Source of the DNA: Trichopria drosophilae | Lineage: Eukaryota; Arthropoda; Insecta; Hymenoptera; Diapriidae | Direction of reading: 5' to 3' | NCBI GenBank assembly: GCA_030407085.1 | Contig: CM059582.1 | Location: forward strand, 155,520,501 to 155,584,500 | Length of the DNA: 64,000 nucleotides | Part shown: positions 1-13,137 of the stretch, piece by piece | Layout of the letters: each line of letters starts with the position of its first letter | Position numbering within the stretch: position 1 is the first letter of the stretch | Translations under genes and position numbers: made by a program | Notes under the pieces: model-generated | Told to the model about the DNA's origin: nothing | The model's database searches: none | Seen by the model: only the letters and a program-made list of their open reading frames with translations

Positions 1-183
1 GACATATAATGGGCCACATCCCCATACCTGACGCCTAGACTTCTTCGCCTTGCAAGGTTCCCTCAATATCCGGCACTGGACGTAAACAGAGAAAAATTGC
101 ACGAACGGGGCTTCGAACTCTTCTAGATTTTGGGACACCTTCAAGGTGGAAGGTAGAAGGTACGTAACAAAAGTAGATAAGTA

Positions 184-1051
184 TCCCTGGTAGAAATTCC
201 GGTTGTCTTATTGGGCATTTATTGTACAATATTCTTAGGTAATTTTTGGACATACATGTAAGATTTTGTTGGCTATTTATTGGACAGTTTTATTAGACAA
301 TTTTTGCACAAATTTATTGCTTATATATTGTATGAATTGAAAAACAGACAAAAGAAAATAGAAATTTTATTACACATTTCGGGGATCTCGGACACCATTG
401 TATTTATTTATCTCTACGTTTACATCATCACATGTAATTCGCCGTATTTCTGTGGAGTATATATAAGCCGGTAATGTCAATAATTCATTATAGGTTATGT
501 CGCTTTGTTTTCATAGAGGTTTGTAATTGAAGCATTTTCGACATGCGATGAATAAAGCATAAAACTCGTCTGCTCTTGATTTTCATTCGAACGATTTTTA
601 GATATATTCAGATATCTTCTTATTCAATTTTGATCAATATCCGTGATTGCTGAACTTTAAAACAGAAATTAATAACACATTGAAAATCATCGCCTCGAAG
701 GTAACGCAAAATATTAAGTTTCGCTGGACATTATACGTACGATTTTTGTTCAAAACGAAAAATACGCGAGTGATATAATGTTCATCTGCAAATATTAAGT
801 AATGTTTAGGTTACATCTAAGATTTGGTGTTTAACACACTTTTCTTGGATAATAATTGGATAAAAATATCGCACAATTATTGCACATATTTCTTGTCCAA
901 GAATTAGACAATTTTGTAAGATTTTCTTGTTTAAGATATGTTTTGCTTAAAATTATCCAATTCTTGGGCATTTTATGGACACTTTTATTGTATACATGTT
1001 TTATGTCCAATAATTGTACTTGTAATAATTGGTTTCAATTTCTACCAGGGA
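184..1051. mobile_element. Foldback MITE, TCCCTGGTAGAAATT termini, TA target site
   Basis: The first 15 bases, TCCCTGGTAGAAATT, recur as a perfect reverse complement at the other end (1037-1051). TA dinucleotides flank both sides (182-183 and 1052-1053), as expected for a Tc1/mariner-type target duplication. Similarity between the arms continues inward as many copies of ATTGGACA/ATTGTACA-like words on both strands. The middle (about 480-790) is less repetitive. No frame encodes a recognisable transposase, so this is non-autonomous. Short open frames inside it are by-products of the repeat. Family name unknown. Confidence 0.75.
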
Positions 1052-1254
1052 TATACATATATAATATATATTGAGAGTGAGCGAACGAGTCAAGCAAGCG
1101 GGAGTAATGAGCAGAACTGGAGCGAGACGGACTGATTGACTTCATTTTAGCTTGAGACTTCTTAGATCAACCACTGTTAGACTATATACATTTAAAATTA
1201 AAGCGTAACACATGATAATAAGTTTGAGTTTGAGTGACAAATAAAGTGTGTGTG

Positions 1255-1645
1255 CCTGGGAAAAAATGGATTATATATAATTATATATAAATTGAGATGC
1301 AATTATATATAATAATATATAATTATATATGTTTATATACGATTATATATAATTATATATGGATTTTGGCCGTATATAATTATATATAATCGTATATAAA
1401 CATATATAATTATATATTAGCATATATAATTGTATATAATTGACGGCTTTGTATATCATTATATACGGCCAAAATCCATATATAATTATATATAATTATA
1501 TATAATTGGATCTAATTGTATCAAAAATTGTATATAATTGTATATAATCATATATAAACATATATAGTTATATATTATTATATATAATTGGATCTAATTG
1601 TATCAAAAATTGTATATAATTATATATAATCCATTTTTTCCCGGG
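1255..1645. mobile_element. AT-rich palindromic element with CC(T/C)GGGAAAAAATGG ends
   Basis: The ends read CCTGGGAAAAAATGG on the left and, inverted, CCCGGGAAAAAATGG on the right. Between them is almost pure ATATAATTATATA sequence. A nested inverted pair around GGATTTTGGCCGTATATA sits at about 1360-1380 and 1459-1482. TGTG occurs on both outer sides and may be a 4-bp target duplication, though a GT-rich target could give this by chance. The same TTTTTTCCCGGG terminus recurs at 16189-16194, so this is a dispersed family. There is no coding potential. Confidence 0.7.
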
Positions 1646-1798
1646 TGTGCAACAAGTATAAAAGATAATATTATAAATATAAACATAGTGTTATCATATT
1701 ATTCGATATAATAGATAATTTTTAGCTTAAATTTGAACAAGCTTACACTTATAGAATTATGAATTTTACAAACTTGATTGATTCCAAAACTGAAACTA

Positions 1799-2910
1799 CA
1801 CTCTTAGAAATAATTGTTTTCCTGTAAAAGGATCGTCCTCTTGATCAGTGTCTTCTTGAGGCAAACATATTTCCACTTCCGCCAACGAGATTCTTTTTGA
1901 CGTCAAATAAGCAATCATTTTGCCGCAAAAGCGAATTCCATTTGACGGGAGAAGGGATCTACATGAATAGTGCACAATACAGTCTGCATGTGTATAACGA
2001 AACCACGATAACAAAACCAATGTAACAAAACTACGGTGTCGATAGTGAGATAATATGTATTGAAATCTAATATAAAACATGTCATCCTATTTTATGTCAA
2101 CAAAATTGAATAACATACTCTATTCATTCAATGTTTGTTATTGGAGTTGAGAACAGTTTTAATGTGCATATATTTATACGAATTCTACAAAATACCTTGG
2201 CAAAATGTAAAGGACAGATCATTGTCGAGGTATACCCTGATGTATTTATAACCGTTATATTTATAAATGTTTGTTGTAATAAATTGTAAGCCAAACAGGT
2301 CTTGATATTTTGTGGATATTTGAACTGTCAGTTCTTATTATTTTATTATGTCATATATTATTTAATTGTATACTTCATAAACAACTATACAAAATGAGCA
2401 AGGAGTTATGTCGAATTGGGAGCTTAACCTAAAGTTCACCTAGAGATACATAACCTGCTAAAAAAGAGAAACTGAAAATTTAGTTAAATAAATACTTTCA
2501 ATTAAGTACCACGTGCTGTAGATTTTTGGAGGTTACCAAATTTTTCGTTGGGAAATATATATCCGAAGGCTGTATGCAGACCGATCAATTGTTTTTTACA
2601 ATGGCTTGTTACATGAGTGCGTTTTAAATGCTGTAAGTGTTGAACATCTAAGTCTACATTCTATAATTACTGCACACGAATCTCATTTTTTCTATTAGCA
2701 GCAAAATGACAATCTCTTTGCTGGAAACGTATAGTTCTGGAGTGGATATGCTACTTGATGCAAATATAAAATCGTTTTGCAGCAAGCGGATTCTCTTCAA
2801 AAAGATTGTCCTCTTGCGGTAAGAAGAAATCAGATTACTCATATATCAAGTGGATTTTCCATTTTCGGCAAGTATATTCCACTTACAGCAAGAGGACTGT
2901 TCTTAGAGTG
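1799..2910. mobile_element. Foldback MITE, CACTCTTAGAA termini, TA target site
   Basis: CACTCTTAGAA at the left end pairs with TTCTTAGAGTG at the right end with one mismatch. TA flanks both ends (1797-1798 and 2911-2912). Both arms carry repeated words such as TCCTCTTG and TTGCCGCAA in opposite orientation, so the arms are degenerate inverted copies. A 94-codon minus-strand open frame in the left arm has no recognisable domain and follows the repeat words, so I do not call it a gene. The interior 2100-2640 is AT-rich without features. Confidence 0.65.
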
Positions 2911-2912
2911 TA

Positions 2913-5900
2913 ACAATCAAAGAATTTACGTAGGATTTTAGCCGATCAGTCGGTACGTGAAGTTACTGTATAGAGCCAGGTCGAAATGCTCTGGATGTAC
3001 TTTCATAAGGTTATTGATAATAATTATAAAGATATTGAGGGACACGAGCAGGCAGAACCTTATAAGTGACAATCACTATAAAATATAACCGTCGCTGTGG
3101 AGCTCCGATAGATACTAATTAAATACCTATTTAGGTATTAAGAAAGGCATTGGGGGATGCAATGGAAATTATGAAAGCTTTAAAATAAATGTGGAAATAA
3201 ACGACGATTCGTGTCGAATATCCACATAAACGAGATTTCGCGGCCGTGATTCAGCCGTAAAATAATCGGTCTTCGTAAGACGTGTTGATATTATGACCAA
3301 GGAAATTATATGTATACATAATATAATTTTTTTAATAGTAAAGCCATATTTAGAAATTACGATATCTAAAATTGATAAATATTGTATAGAATACAAATAT
3401 AAATTTCCTTTCCTTATAATATATGGATATTTATTTTTGTTAAATATTTGATTCTCAACATATAATATCAAAAACATATAAGTTTTTTGAGTGACACATT
3501 TTCTTTCCAGTTATGTTAGCGATATGCTGAAATAAAATAACTTTCAAAACAAAAGTATTATGCTTGTGTATAGAAAAAATAACACTAAAAATACCTACAA
3601 TTCTAACTTTAATCCGGAATAAAAGTATCCGATAAGCCTAGAGGAGTATTGGAAATCAATAGTATTTTGCTTACGATGTTGTACGTTTTTTAAATATTAA
3701 AAAGTAATATAGGCTTTGTTTTACAGTTTAAAAAAAAATATAGGACTATTGAGATCCCGAACACATTATTTGAATTTCACTGAAACTTTTATGAAAATAC
3801 TTGGAATATTTTAACCTTTCTAATATATTACTTATACAGTTAAAATAAATAGTCAATGCAGGAGTAGCTTAAAATATTCATTATTTTCTTGATAACGATA
3901 AATTACTTTAATAAAACTGTAATATAGTATTCACTTATTTTTATAGTTTTACCGTAAGAAGATTTAATATAAGAAGCTAACAATTCAGCGAATAATTTTA
4001 AAAAATGTAACAACGGAAAGCATGCCGAAATGATGGTATTTCTTAGAATTCGTGGAATTATCTGCCTCTATTCATTCGAGAGAATACCCTTATCGCTACA
4101 GCAAATTTATTAAGTAGAGCTTATACAAATGAAATCCCTTTTCCAATATTATCTATATTATTATCGATAATGACTTTCTAAAAGAGAATGAACTATTCAG
4201 AGCATTATTTAATTACTAAAATATCAATTTTTGTGACAATAAACCCTTTTCTATTCATGTCAAATATATCAGGCTCCGATGTTGACTTATAATTAAGAAT
4301 GTTCAAAGAAGCAATTATTGTCTGCTGCAAACCTTTCGTAATGAGAAAATTAAATTGTATAATGTACGATCTGCAGAATTAGGCGAAATTGTGTAATGAA
4401 TTGAGACAGCTTTACTCATTTTTTTTCAAATTTAAATAAATTAACAAATTATTGATTGATTAATATAAAATTAATTTATTTATAATTTCTATTTTAATTT
4501 TGACAGAGATTAGTTGTGTATTACACTAGACTTTTTCTTTTTATTTATTTATTTTTTTCTTTATAATTTTATTATAGCATTACTTATGAATTTATTTTGA
4601 ATATTAAGACGTTTTGTTAATTATGCGCAGTAACGAACAGAATGAAATGTAATTTAAATTTTTATAAACCTCAGTCTACATTAAAAGTTAAATTATAATT
4701 TGCAAAATAATACTACGAATTACGAACTCCGAAAGCGGGGAAATCTAAGGTAGTTAATGTAAAAGATAAAAACGATGGCATTCATGGCTCATTTGAACTT
4801 AGAAATATCGCTACTTTATAGTCAACGCCATTATATGAAGCCTTCTATCTTTTCCCTTGTACCTTTTTGATTTGTTATTCAGTTCCGTAGTAAAGTAAAC
4901 TTGTACACGTTTTGGAATGTTCCAACTGTTAACGTTTGACAGCCGTATTACCACGTTCGAAGTTCACCCCCTGTTTCTAATCCATTAGATGAGTCTCGCC
5001 CGAGCTCGATAAAGTCAACGGGATTTCGCCGAACGTTTCACGCGCGAGCCAAAAGTCTGTTTTTGTCAAACTTCTGTTTCAATATCACAAGTAGTTAAAA
5101 TGAGAGATATTTTTGATTCGGGAGGTCAGCATATTTTATTTAAATCTCGGTATTTGTGAAATGAATTAAGTGCATACAAAAATTGTTTTGCTGCATAAAA
5201 AGAATATTTAGAGTATTTTTTTAATTTTTTCGAATTTTCAGTATTGCCTTTTTTTGGATAATTTTTCGTTAATACGGATAGTAATAAATATATTTCTTTA
5301 AATATAGTTTTTGTAGATTTTTCCATTGACTTTTCGGAAGAAATATTTACGTTTAATTATTCGTTGATTATTTTGTTAAAAAATCGTTTTAAAATTTTTC
5401 ATTTTTATTTTAATACTTTAGACCAGTCATCTGGAAGTTAAAAAAAATCACAGAAAATGATGTAAGAAAAAAGTGATGATATTAAAAAGAATAGATGGGA
5501 CGAAAAGGTTTAACAAATTAAAAATGGATTTAACAAGAGATATCGAAATAAACGCCTCTGAATAACACGTAGGCGCATGAACTTCCTGATCCTGCTATGT
5601 ACAAAGTGAAATAGGTCATAAGTTCATTAATTTTTATCGTAGGTAAACGAATTTTTATTTTATTTTGAACAGAATTCAGTGATCTTTAACATAAACGTAC
5701 AGCTTTTAATGCAATACAAAACGAGTTCGTATTACAGACTTTTGAGTGAAAATTACCTTACCTTGAGTGAACATAATCAAAACCTGGAAGAAAGAGTGGC
5801 GCTTATGAAAACTTCCCCTATGTAACTTAGTAAGGAAAGAAGAGGAGTAGAGGAGGGGGGTTCCTTAAAAGTGTAAAAAGTGAAAATGAGTATTTTCAAA

Positions 5901-5944
5901 ACTTCGACCCTCACCATATGTCAGCCGAAATATTAATAAATAAA
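2913..5944. other. AT-rich non-coding stretch
   Basis: No supported gene, RNA or repeat boundary is visible. A minus-strand open frame at 3169-3477 (102 codons) is rich in I, Y, F and S, as expected of chance frames in AT-rich DNA. A modestly GC-richer patch at about 4960-5060 has no convincing open frame. The stretch could be intron of the gene whose exon lies at 24143-24303. Confidence 0.5.
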
Positions 5945-5954
5945 ATTTTTAACT

Positions 5955-6045
5955 CTCCTGACGCGAAGCTCGATTTCGCGCCCTAGGGCGAAACCTTCGG
6001 GCTCGAATTATTGAGCTTCACCCTCGTCCTATTAAAAAGTATCGT
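5955..6045. repeat. Dispersed GC-rich repeat fragment (copy A)
   Basis: This GC-rich patch contains the palindrome TTTCGCGCCCTAGGGCGAAA and ends in a CTCGTCCTATTAAAAAGTAT-like stretch. A second copy at 38636-38735 has the same order of words: an AACTC/GCTCGATTT start, GCGCC, TTCGGGC, GAATTATTGAGC, then CGT.TATTAAAAA.TATCG. It is a fragment of an interspersed element with no coding capacity. Edges are approximate. Confidence 0.6.
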
Positions 6046-6075
6046 TTCAGTTGTTTCACTGCCAATATAGTTATA

Positions 6076-6087
6076 CCCCCCCCCCCC
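6076..6087 (+). repeat. Poly-C run
   Basis: Twelve consecutive C residues lie just downstream of the GC-rich repeat fragment. This is unusual in such AT-rich surroundings and prone to slippage and sequencing error. Confidence 0.9.
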
Positions 6088-8265
6088 AACCTCCGCCACC
6101 ACTGCGTTTTTGGCCTGAAACGTCGACATTTGATGAAAAACTATAGGATAATTTTTTATCTAGAACCTATTGTTTTACAGAAATAACAAATTTTACCTTT
6201 TTGTAATGGAAATAAGGAATTTTATTAATTTATTTTCATGTACCGATAGTACTTATTATACGCAGGTAAGTTGCTTAAAGAGGACATTGATTTAATACAC
6301 CAGACATAATAGTTTTTATTCAACCTACTTCAGTGGAATACTACATCTATTTTTTTCACCTAATGGCCAGGCAGCAATTTTTGTTTCATGTTCTTTAGCT
6401 TACGAGGAAAGCGTAAAAGTATATGTTTAGAGGCACGTTCAAAACGAATTTGTTAACAATGTGACTGTTAGGTCGAATAATTTCCGAATTTAATGTTCAA
6501 CACCTTGGTGGGACACATCCCAATGGACACTATTCTGGCCGGCGAGAAAACTCGCGGGAATGGTTAGAAAAGTAGGTGCGGACTGTCGAAGAAGCTTTGC
6601 AGAAGTATTAAGTCTTCTCAAGGGAGGGTTTACCGCCACAGAAGATGAAAACCTGAATCACTTCGCAGAGAACCCATTTTCTAGAATTCGGGAGTAAGAG
6701 AGAAAGCACTTGGGACAATAATCCGAACCGTGAAAGAGTGAAGATTCGTACCTTCCGTTACCGTCCGGCTGATAAAGATCTATTCAAGATTTTAAGTACC
6801 TCAGATTCATTTTAAACTGATTAAAACGGAATTATCTGCATGGAATCCTCCAATATTTACATATATTTGCTATAATTGCTTGAAAACACTAGTAAGGTTG
6901 CATCATATATTACTCATTATTTTTATTAGCTTCAAAAATTACGATTAGCACTACTTAATTACTAAAATCAACATTTTCTTGCTATTCGAAATAATTTTGT
7001 ATCCCATAATATATTTAGAAAAAGATCCCACAATATGATTAGAAATCCATCATTCTCGGTTGAGAATTTAGTAATCGAATATACTCTCGCATTGCAAGAA
7101 GTTTTAATTGCCTACGTTAATGTGAAGAAATCTGAAGCTAAAGCTTAGTGAAGTCTTTTAAGTACTTATTAATGAAGCTGCTAATAGTGAAAGAACATTT
7201 TGAGTGTAGTTTCAATACCTAAGGAACAAGGACTTTCATGCTTTAGAATCGCAGGTGAAACGATGCACAATATAAGACATTCGTATCAGTTTTATGTTAA
7301 ATGTAAGAGAAATCATCAGGTCATTAGAGGGAGAGACTAAAAAAATTGTCCTAAAATGCCTTGGAGACATCGGAATAATTGGTAAACGGATTTGTTCTCT
7401 CATGAGCAAAAGTTAAGAAATGTTTGATAACGTTTGTGTTTTTCAGCGACGGTTGTTTGCGTTATATTATTTTGTGATAATTCTGAAATACAATACTTTG
7501 TATATACCTCTTGTATCGTACTCTGCTAAAACGAAAATAATTTATGTGTTACGACTGGGACCAAATATAGATATATAGATAGATGTTGCATAAATATCGT
7601 TAGAATACATAATTTTCCATGGTTACGTAGATGAAGAAAATATCTCAAATACAAACTGGAAACTTGAATATAATTTGTTACCTACTTCTGTTATTTTTGC
7701 TGAATATTTCTCTTTATATTTGAAAAGAATATTGTTGCGTTGAAGAAGTTAGTAGTGAAAAGAAAGTTTAGTCAGACTCAACCTTCAGTAAAGATTCGGG
7801 GATTATAAAGAAACTACCGCTGCGGAAACTCTTGTAAAAAGTACGCAGCGTTACAAACTAGTAATGCGCACAGTGTCGCCTAAACCTCTTGAACAACTTC
7901 TATTAAAATGCCTTACATAACAATCGGTTAATTTAGAACTCCTTTAAAGATACTACATAAGTATAGTTATTTTTCAAATAATAAAACTTTTCTAACACAT
8001 AAAATAAACCATATTCATGAGTAAGATGCTTAGACAATTCATGTTTCAGAGTTAACGCTTAGAACTGCAACTTATAAATAATTGATAAGAATTATCACAA
8101 GAATGATCTGGATTTTCTTATCTAATCAATTATAAATTATTTATAAAAGTTTTAAAATGAATCATCATTACAATGATGTTCATATACTGGACGTATCTGA
8201 AAAATCGAATTTGTTGTTATGTGACCTTACACTTATAAACAAACATTTTTACGTATACATACAAG
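6088..8265. other. Non-coding stretch with a GC-richer patch at 6490-6790
   Basis: No supported gene. The patch 6490-6790 has near-average GC but is broken by stops in every frame I followed. It may be a very old element or exon remnant. The remainder is AT-rich and featureless. Confidence 0.45.
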
Positions 8266-8267
8266 TA

Positions 8268-8771
8268 GCACTAGGGAAGTGATAATCACCGATTTTTTTG
8301 AAACTGCGTATACAAGTATTTCTTTAAAAAGTATTTAACACGTGTTTTTTTGTTTTTCCCCAAAAGCCATTTTTGGGGTAGAATGTCTTTATGGTTGAAT
8401 AATAGTATGTTAAAAACTATTTGTAGCATGTCTGGCAATATTGGGATATTGACGTTTTGAGGTCAATTAATAAAAATTCGACCGCCATATTGGATCCGTC
8501 ATTTTGAATTTTCAAAATCTGACTTCAAATTCTTCATCAGCGACCTCAAAACATCAATATCCCAATATTGGCAGGCACTACAAATAGTTTTTAACATACT
8601 ATTATTCAACCATAAAGACATTCAAGGGCCATTTCTACAAACATTCAAGGGTGATTTCTACCCCAAAAATGGCTTTTGGGGAAAAACAAAAAAACACGTG
8701 TTAAATACTTTTTAAAGAAGTACTTGTATACGCAGTTTCAAAAAAATCGGTGATTATCACTTCCCTAGTGT
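8268..8771. mobile_element. Long-arm foldback MITE, (G)CACTAGGGAAGTG termini, TA target site
   Basis: Two arms of roughly 190 bases are near-perfect reverse complements: left 8268-8461, right about 8550-8771. They begin CACTAGGGAAGTGATAATC and end with its complement. TA flanks both sides (8266-8267 and 8772-8773). The spacer (about 8462-8549) holds a GACCGCCATATTGGATCC core with AAAATCTGACTTCAAATTC, which recurs as a separate repeat at 15795-15990 and in degraded form at 9300-9670. The right arm carries a short local duplication of CATTCAAGG. No protein is encoded. High arm identity suggests recent activity or ongoing gene conversion. Confidence 0.85.
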
Positions 8772-9299
8772 TACTTGTTAGAAGGCTTACAATCCAATTG
8801 ACAATATAATAATAACTTTAAACTACTTATGAAGATGTATAAACCTATGACATTCTTATATGTTTGTACTCCAAGTAACAATTAAACCCATACAACAAAC
8901 TAGATGTACACTTGCCCAAACATTGTAAGATATAAGATAAACATAATTATAATTTTATCGTTTCTTTCAATTATAATGAAAATATCTTCAATAGCACCTT
9001 ATTTTAGATATTTAATAAAAATCGGATTTTTATTTTACTATCCTTCTGAAATAAATTACTTTCAAAATATATTGAAGAAGTTAATGAAATTAAAGAAGGT
9101 ATTCATACTGTAGTACATATAATTTTCGATTTTTTTATGTGAGACTTTATTTAGCGCTTTGTGACGGCTATTCTTCTTTTCACCCACTGATATTTCATTG
9201 ACTAAAAATGTATAACTCGGAGGTTTTTGCAGTCGCTTATTACGAATACCTTGTTATATTTTAGATATTCAAAATGATCGATACAATATGGTGAACCAA

Positions 9300-9670
9300 A
9301 ATCAAAATCTTGGCTGATTTAAATGAAATTCGAAGCGGAAGGTTTTAAAGTCGCTGAATGAGTATCCCGTTATTAAATTGTCGAAATTCAAAGTGGCGAA
9401 TTCAAAAACGAAATATCTCTTTTTATAACTATTAGCTCGACACATCCTCATAGTCAATCCCGGTAATGTAAAAAGTAAGTTCAAAATAAACTCAAACATA
9501 CATTCTCAATTTTTAAATTTGTCTGCCATGTCGGTTCCGCATCTTGATTTGTTCAAAATTGGATTTTTTGCACATATATTCAATTTTTGAAAATGTTTTT
9601 GAGTTCCGAGTTCCAATTCGTAATCAGCGACTGGAAAAATCTAGAAACGATACTTTTCCCATACAGGATT
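9300..9670. repeat. Degraded copy of the GGCGGATCC-core dispersed repeat
   Basis: This segment repeats the order of words seen at 8462-8560 and 15795-15990: a GCCATGTCGGTTCCGCAT-like core, TTTTGAAAATG, then TTCGTAATCAGCGAC. An inverted counterpart (AAAGTCGCTGAATGAG with AAATTCAAAGTGGCGAATTC) lies on its left side at about 9345-9405. It is a heavily mutated foldback core. A minus-strand frame at 9302-9499 lies within it and is not a gene. Confidence 0.5.
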
Positions 9671-12065
9671 GCATGGGATTATTTTTCCCAAATAATTAAA
9701 CAAAAAATTTACTAATTAACTACAGAAAGTAAAACGTATAATATCATACATGTTTAATAAATATATTCGCTACATAAAAAACCAATCGCAACCTAAGACG
9801 TAGTACAAGCTTATTTTTATGGCGAAAAATAACTGACATAAAAAGTGCGTCGCTAGATAATTTTAGTCCCCTGTATAGAATTTTACTGATATTGCCAGAT
9901 TTATAGGTATATATGAGTCAGTATTGTGAATGCATTCCAAAAAGATGGGTTCTTGCTGTGTTCGGATTTAGATAACCGAATAACACGCGAGAAATGTTGT
10001 ATTTGTATTTACAAATTCTCGTTCTTTTACCTCCATCATCGTTGAAATTGTTTAATATATATAATGGATATTCAGAACGAGAGATAATAAATTCTTCTAG
10101 GAAAATTCTCTCATACGACATATTCATGAATGCACGTTCTTCAAAATTAGTCCCACTTTTAACATACCCTTTTCCTCGCAAAGAACTTTTTTATTTCCCA
10201 TACGGTACCATATTACGTTCCTTGCGATGATTATTAGCTGCGGTGACTTTCCACACATAAAAGTGCCCGAGTACTTCGAATAAGATTTGTACAGCATGTA
10301 TAAGTTTTTGGCACTCATACAATTCCGTCAAGATGTAGTTCTACTAGTAATTCCTATGAGTGTACCGTACATACCAACATACAATAATTTAGAAGCGTTT
10401 TGACGGATCAATTAAATATCATTATTATCAGTATAAAAAAATTACATTAATCACCATCAAAATTCGACTTCTATTGATACCATTTACAGTAACGAAATCA
10501 GATATTTATGAACGGATTACATCTTGTAAAATAAATCATAAAATAAGTAAAATATGTGTGACGGAATATGTAACAAATGAATAACTTCAGCAATTTTTTC
10601 ATCGGTGTAAAAGGCATAAGCACATAGTGTTGATTTGTTACACTAACATTATGTGGCGTATTGTGATTGACTCTACAAAAACTAGTGATATATGGCACGG
10701 AAAGAAGTTTGGCAATGGATTTTTTTGACTGGAATATCAACTGTAACTAGAATGATTGATAACAAGTTCATAAACAATGTGGATATGGGGGAATGATACT
10801 TATGGAGATAAAGAGAAAGGGTTCTAAATAAGATAATGTGCAAGTGGGAAAAAGCCTTTTTCTTCGTGAGGACAGATGTTTGACGATGCTTCATCTAGGA
10901 AAACGATCGAGCTGTTTTCTGTACAGTAATTTTGTGAGCAAATTAAAATAGTATGATTTGCTTTTAAGAAATACACGACATTCAGGAAATCATAGATTAT
11001 ACAATCTGACTGGTAAGGCCAAGGGGACCAGTAAAGAAGTAAAAAATCCGTTCGCTTTAGTTAAAGGTGAGGACAAATCGGAGTTTTCGCCCATTGTCCT
11101 CATTGTCCTCAGCTTGGATTTTGAGAATGTTTAATTTCATGATAACCGGATAACTCCCACATTAAGCTATCCATCTTCTACAAGACAATTCTAACCTCCA
11201 ACTGGAAAGAAGTTTGAACTGCAAATATATCCGCTATGAAGGATGATAGAATTCCAGTGGCGAGTTATTAAAAAGCTTTACCACTTTTATACTTTATGGA
11301 TTATATGCTGTATATTTATTGAAATCAGGAGTTCCGAGATGTTATCGTTCGATCAATTTTGACGACTCAATTAATTGTAATTTCTTGAGGATCATGAATT
11401 TAATTGTGTTTGTTGACTTTGATTCAAACTCAGAATTAATTTGACTTATTACAAGGCATAATTAAAGTATAATGAACAATACATTAAGAAAATAGTTATT
11501 ACAAAACTAGTCTACCTTCAGAAGTAATTTGAAGATAAAAATGTTACTCACATTGCCTTCAGCAGTTTTGGTTTAGAAAACGAGTATTATTTATTTTCAA
11601 GTACATGACATCCTTCCTAAATGGACGCAATAACTACTTTTGAGATTTAGAATGTGTAGTACAAATATCTCTTAGGTTAAAAAATAAACAAATAATATCT
11701 TTTCTCTCTAACTTTTAAATATATAAAATTAAATGAAATTTAGTTTTATAGAATTTATAAAAAACTTTCTTGTTGAATAAACTAACTCAACACTACTTAT
11801 ATCGACGTATAATTTCATCGACACAAATATTATAGGCACAGGTTATAATAAAAAAAATAACTTTGATTAACATCAATATTTTATGTAATATTCGAATATA
11901 TCTCATCAAAATTTCACTTGAAATATGCGTCTCCGAGCACTATTCCATTAAATTTGTACGCGAGTACTCTGGGGTCTATCTGACTTTCGATTTTTTTAAA
12001 TTTTATGTGCATATTGTATGAGACTCTTATAAATTCTAAAAATCTCTGTAATGTAAGTCAAGAAA
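9671..12065. other. AT-rich non-coding stretch
   Basis: Several overlapping open frames of 63-87 codons occur at 9918-10318 on both strands and at 10498-10894 on the minus strand. None shows a recognisable domain, splice context or composition shift. No repeat ends were found. Treated as intergenic or intronic. Confidence 0.45.
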
Positions 12066-12069
12066 TTTC

Positions 12070-12400
12070 GTTATCATTTCCGTTAACTTTTACACTTTTC
12101 TCCCGAGGGCTCGGAAGGAACACGATCGACGAGGGCGAAATATATCTAATATCTACGCCTTCGGCGTTTTTCCTGCATCTCTCCTCACTTCGGTAAAGGT
12201 CGAAGACCTTAGTTTGTCTCTTTCTCTGTCTTTTACGTGGACGGTACTCTGCGATCCATTAATCACCGAATCACGGTGAGCTTGGGGTCCATACGGTCGG
12301 TTACCCCTAATAAGCCAGACGCGCTGCCTTAAAATGCGTTCCACGTGAAAGCACTGGGCCTCGAGCCAATCTTCACCTTATCTGTCGACAGCTTCTTTTC
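12070..12400. other. GC-richer island, function unassigned
   Basis: GC content rises clearly above the surroundings and several CG dinucleotides occur, for example TACGGTCGG and ACGCGCTGCC. Overlapping frames exist on both strands, including a 63-codon minus-strand frame (12153-12344) rich in Arg and Lys, but no family is recognisable and no splice sites frame them. It could be a decayed element or a regulatory island. Confidence 0.3.
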
Positions 12401-12735
12401 ACACTCATCTTGAATGATTCAATCCTTCAAAAGCAACAGTCATATAACATTTAATCTCTCATCAAACGAAATTGGGTCTCGCAATGCTGTTTCTATTTCT
12501 ACTTTGAAACCCAAGCATAGAGTAGTTTCATTGTGTTCAAAACTAATAAGCTAGCAAAAAATCACAATTACAAGTTCTTTTAAAGGAAAATATAAAAAGC
12601 AATAAAGTTAGTATTCAATATCCATTGAATTTCTTACGAAATCCGATGAAAAACATTGGGCTTCTAGCCAACACCGACTGACCCTCGGCCAAGACCGCTC
12701 CAGGCTTCATCGTACGTTCAGTTTCATTTTCATTT

Positions 12736-13137
12736 TCACTTTCGCTCTTCAACTCTTCTAGGCTCACTTTTTGGCACTAATTTATCGTTGAAATTTTCAG
12801 ATTTTACACACCGTACAATCGGTTTACTTTGAATGTGAAGAGTATGTTCTTGAAAAAAGAGCTCTAATATAAATAGACGATTAATGATGATTCGGTTAAA
12901 TAGTAATATACACAGGATGACAATGTAAAATAAGATTGCAATAGTGGTGTCAATTTTTACAAAATTGAGAGTTAGGTTTGTTAATGGCAATTTCTGATTT
13001 TCATTAAATGTGTTAAAGTGACCAAACGACCAAAACCACAGTTTATGTAGTTTACTTTGCCTACGTTGTAAACAGTATTTTCTGCAGCACCTATAAAAAT
13101 TCACGGTCGCGCACACAAAGATTTTGGAGGGGCGCAA
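12736..13137 (-). CDS. Hypothetical 133-codon open frame, probably not a gene
   Basis: This is the longest uninterrupted ATG-started frame outside repeats and transposon remnants. It has a Cys/Arg/Lys-rich start, then one hydrophobic run of about 20 residues (near residues 70-90, with IAILFYIVILCILLF) that would suit a membrane segment, and a charged tail. I see no recognisable family, TATA box, splice signal or conserved motif. A frame of this length can arise by chance in 64 kb of AT-rich DNA on six frames. It is listed only so that it can be tested. Confidence 0.12.
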   Translation of the reverse strand: MRPSKIFVCATVNFYRCCRKYCLQRRQSKLHKLWFWSFGHFNTFNENQKLPLTNLTLNFVKIDTTIAILFYIVILCILLFNRIIINRLFILELFFQEHTLHIQSKPIVRCVKSENFNDKLVPKSEPRRVEERK

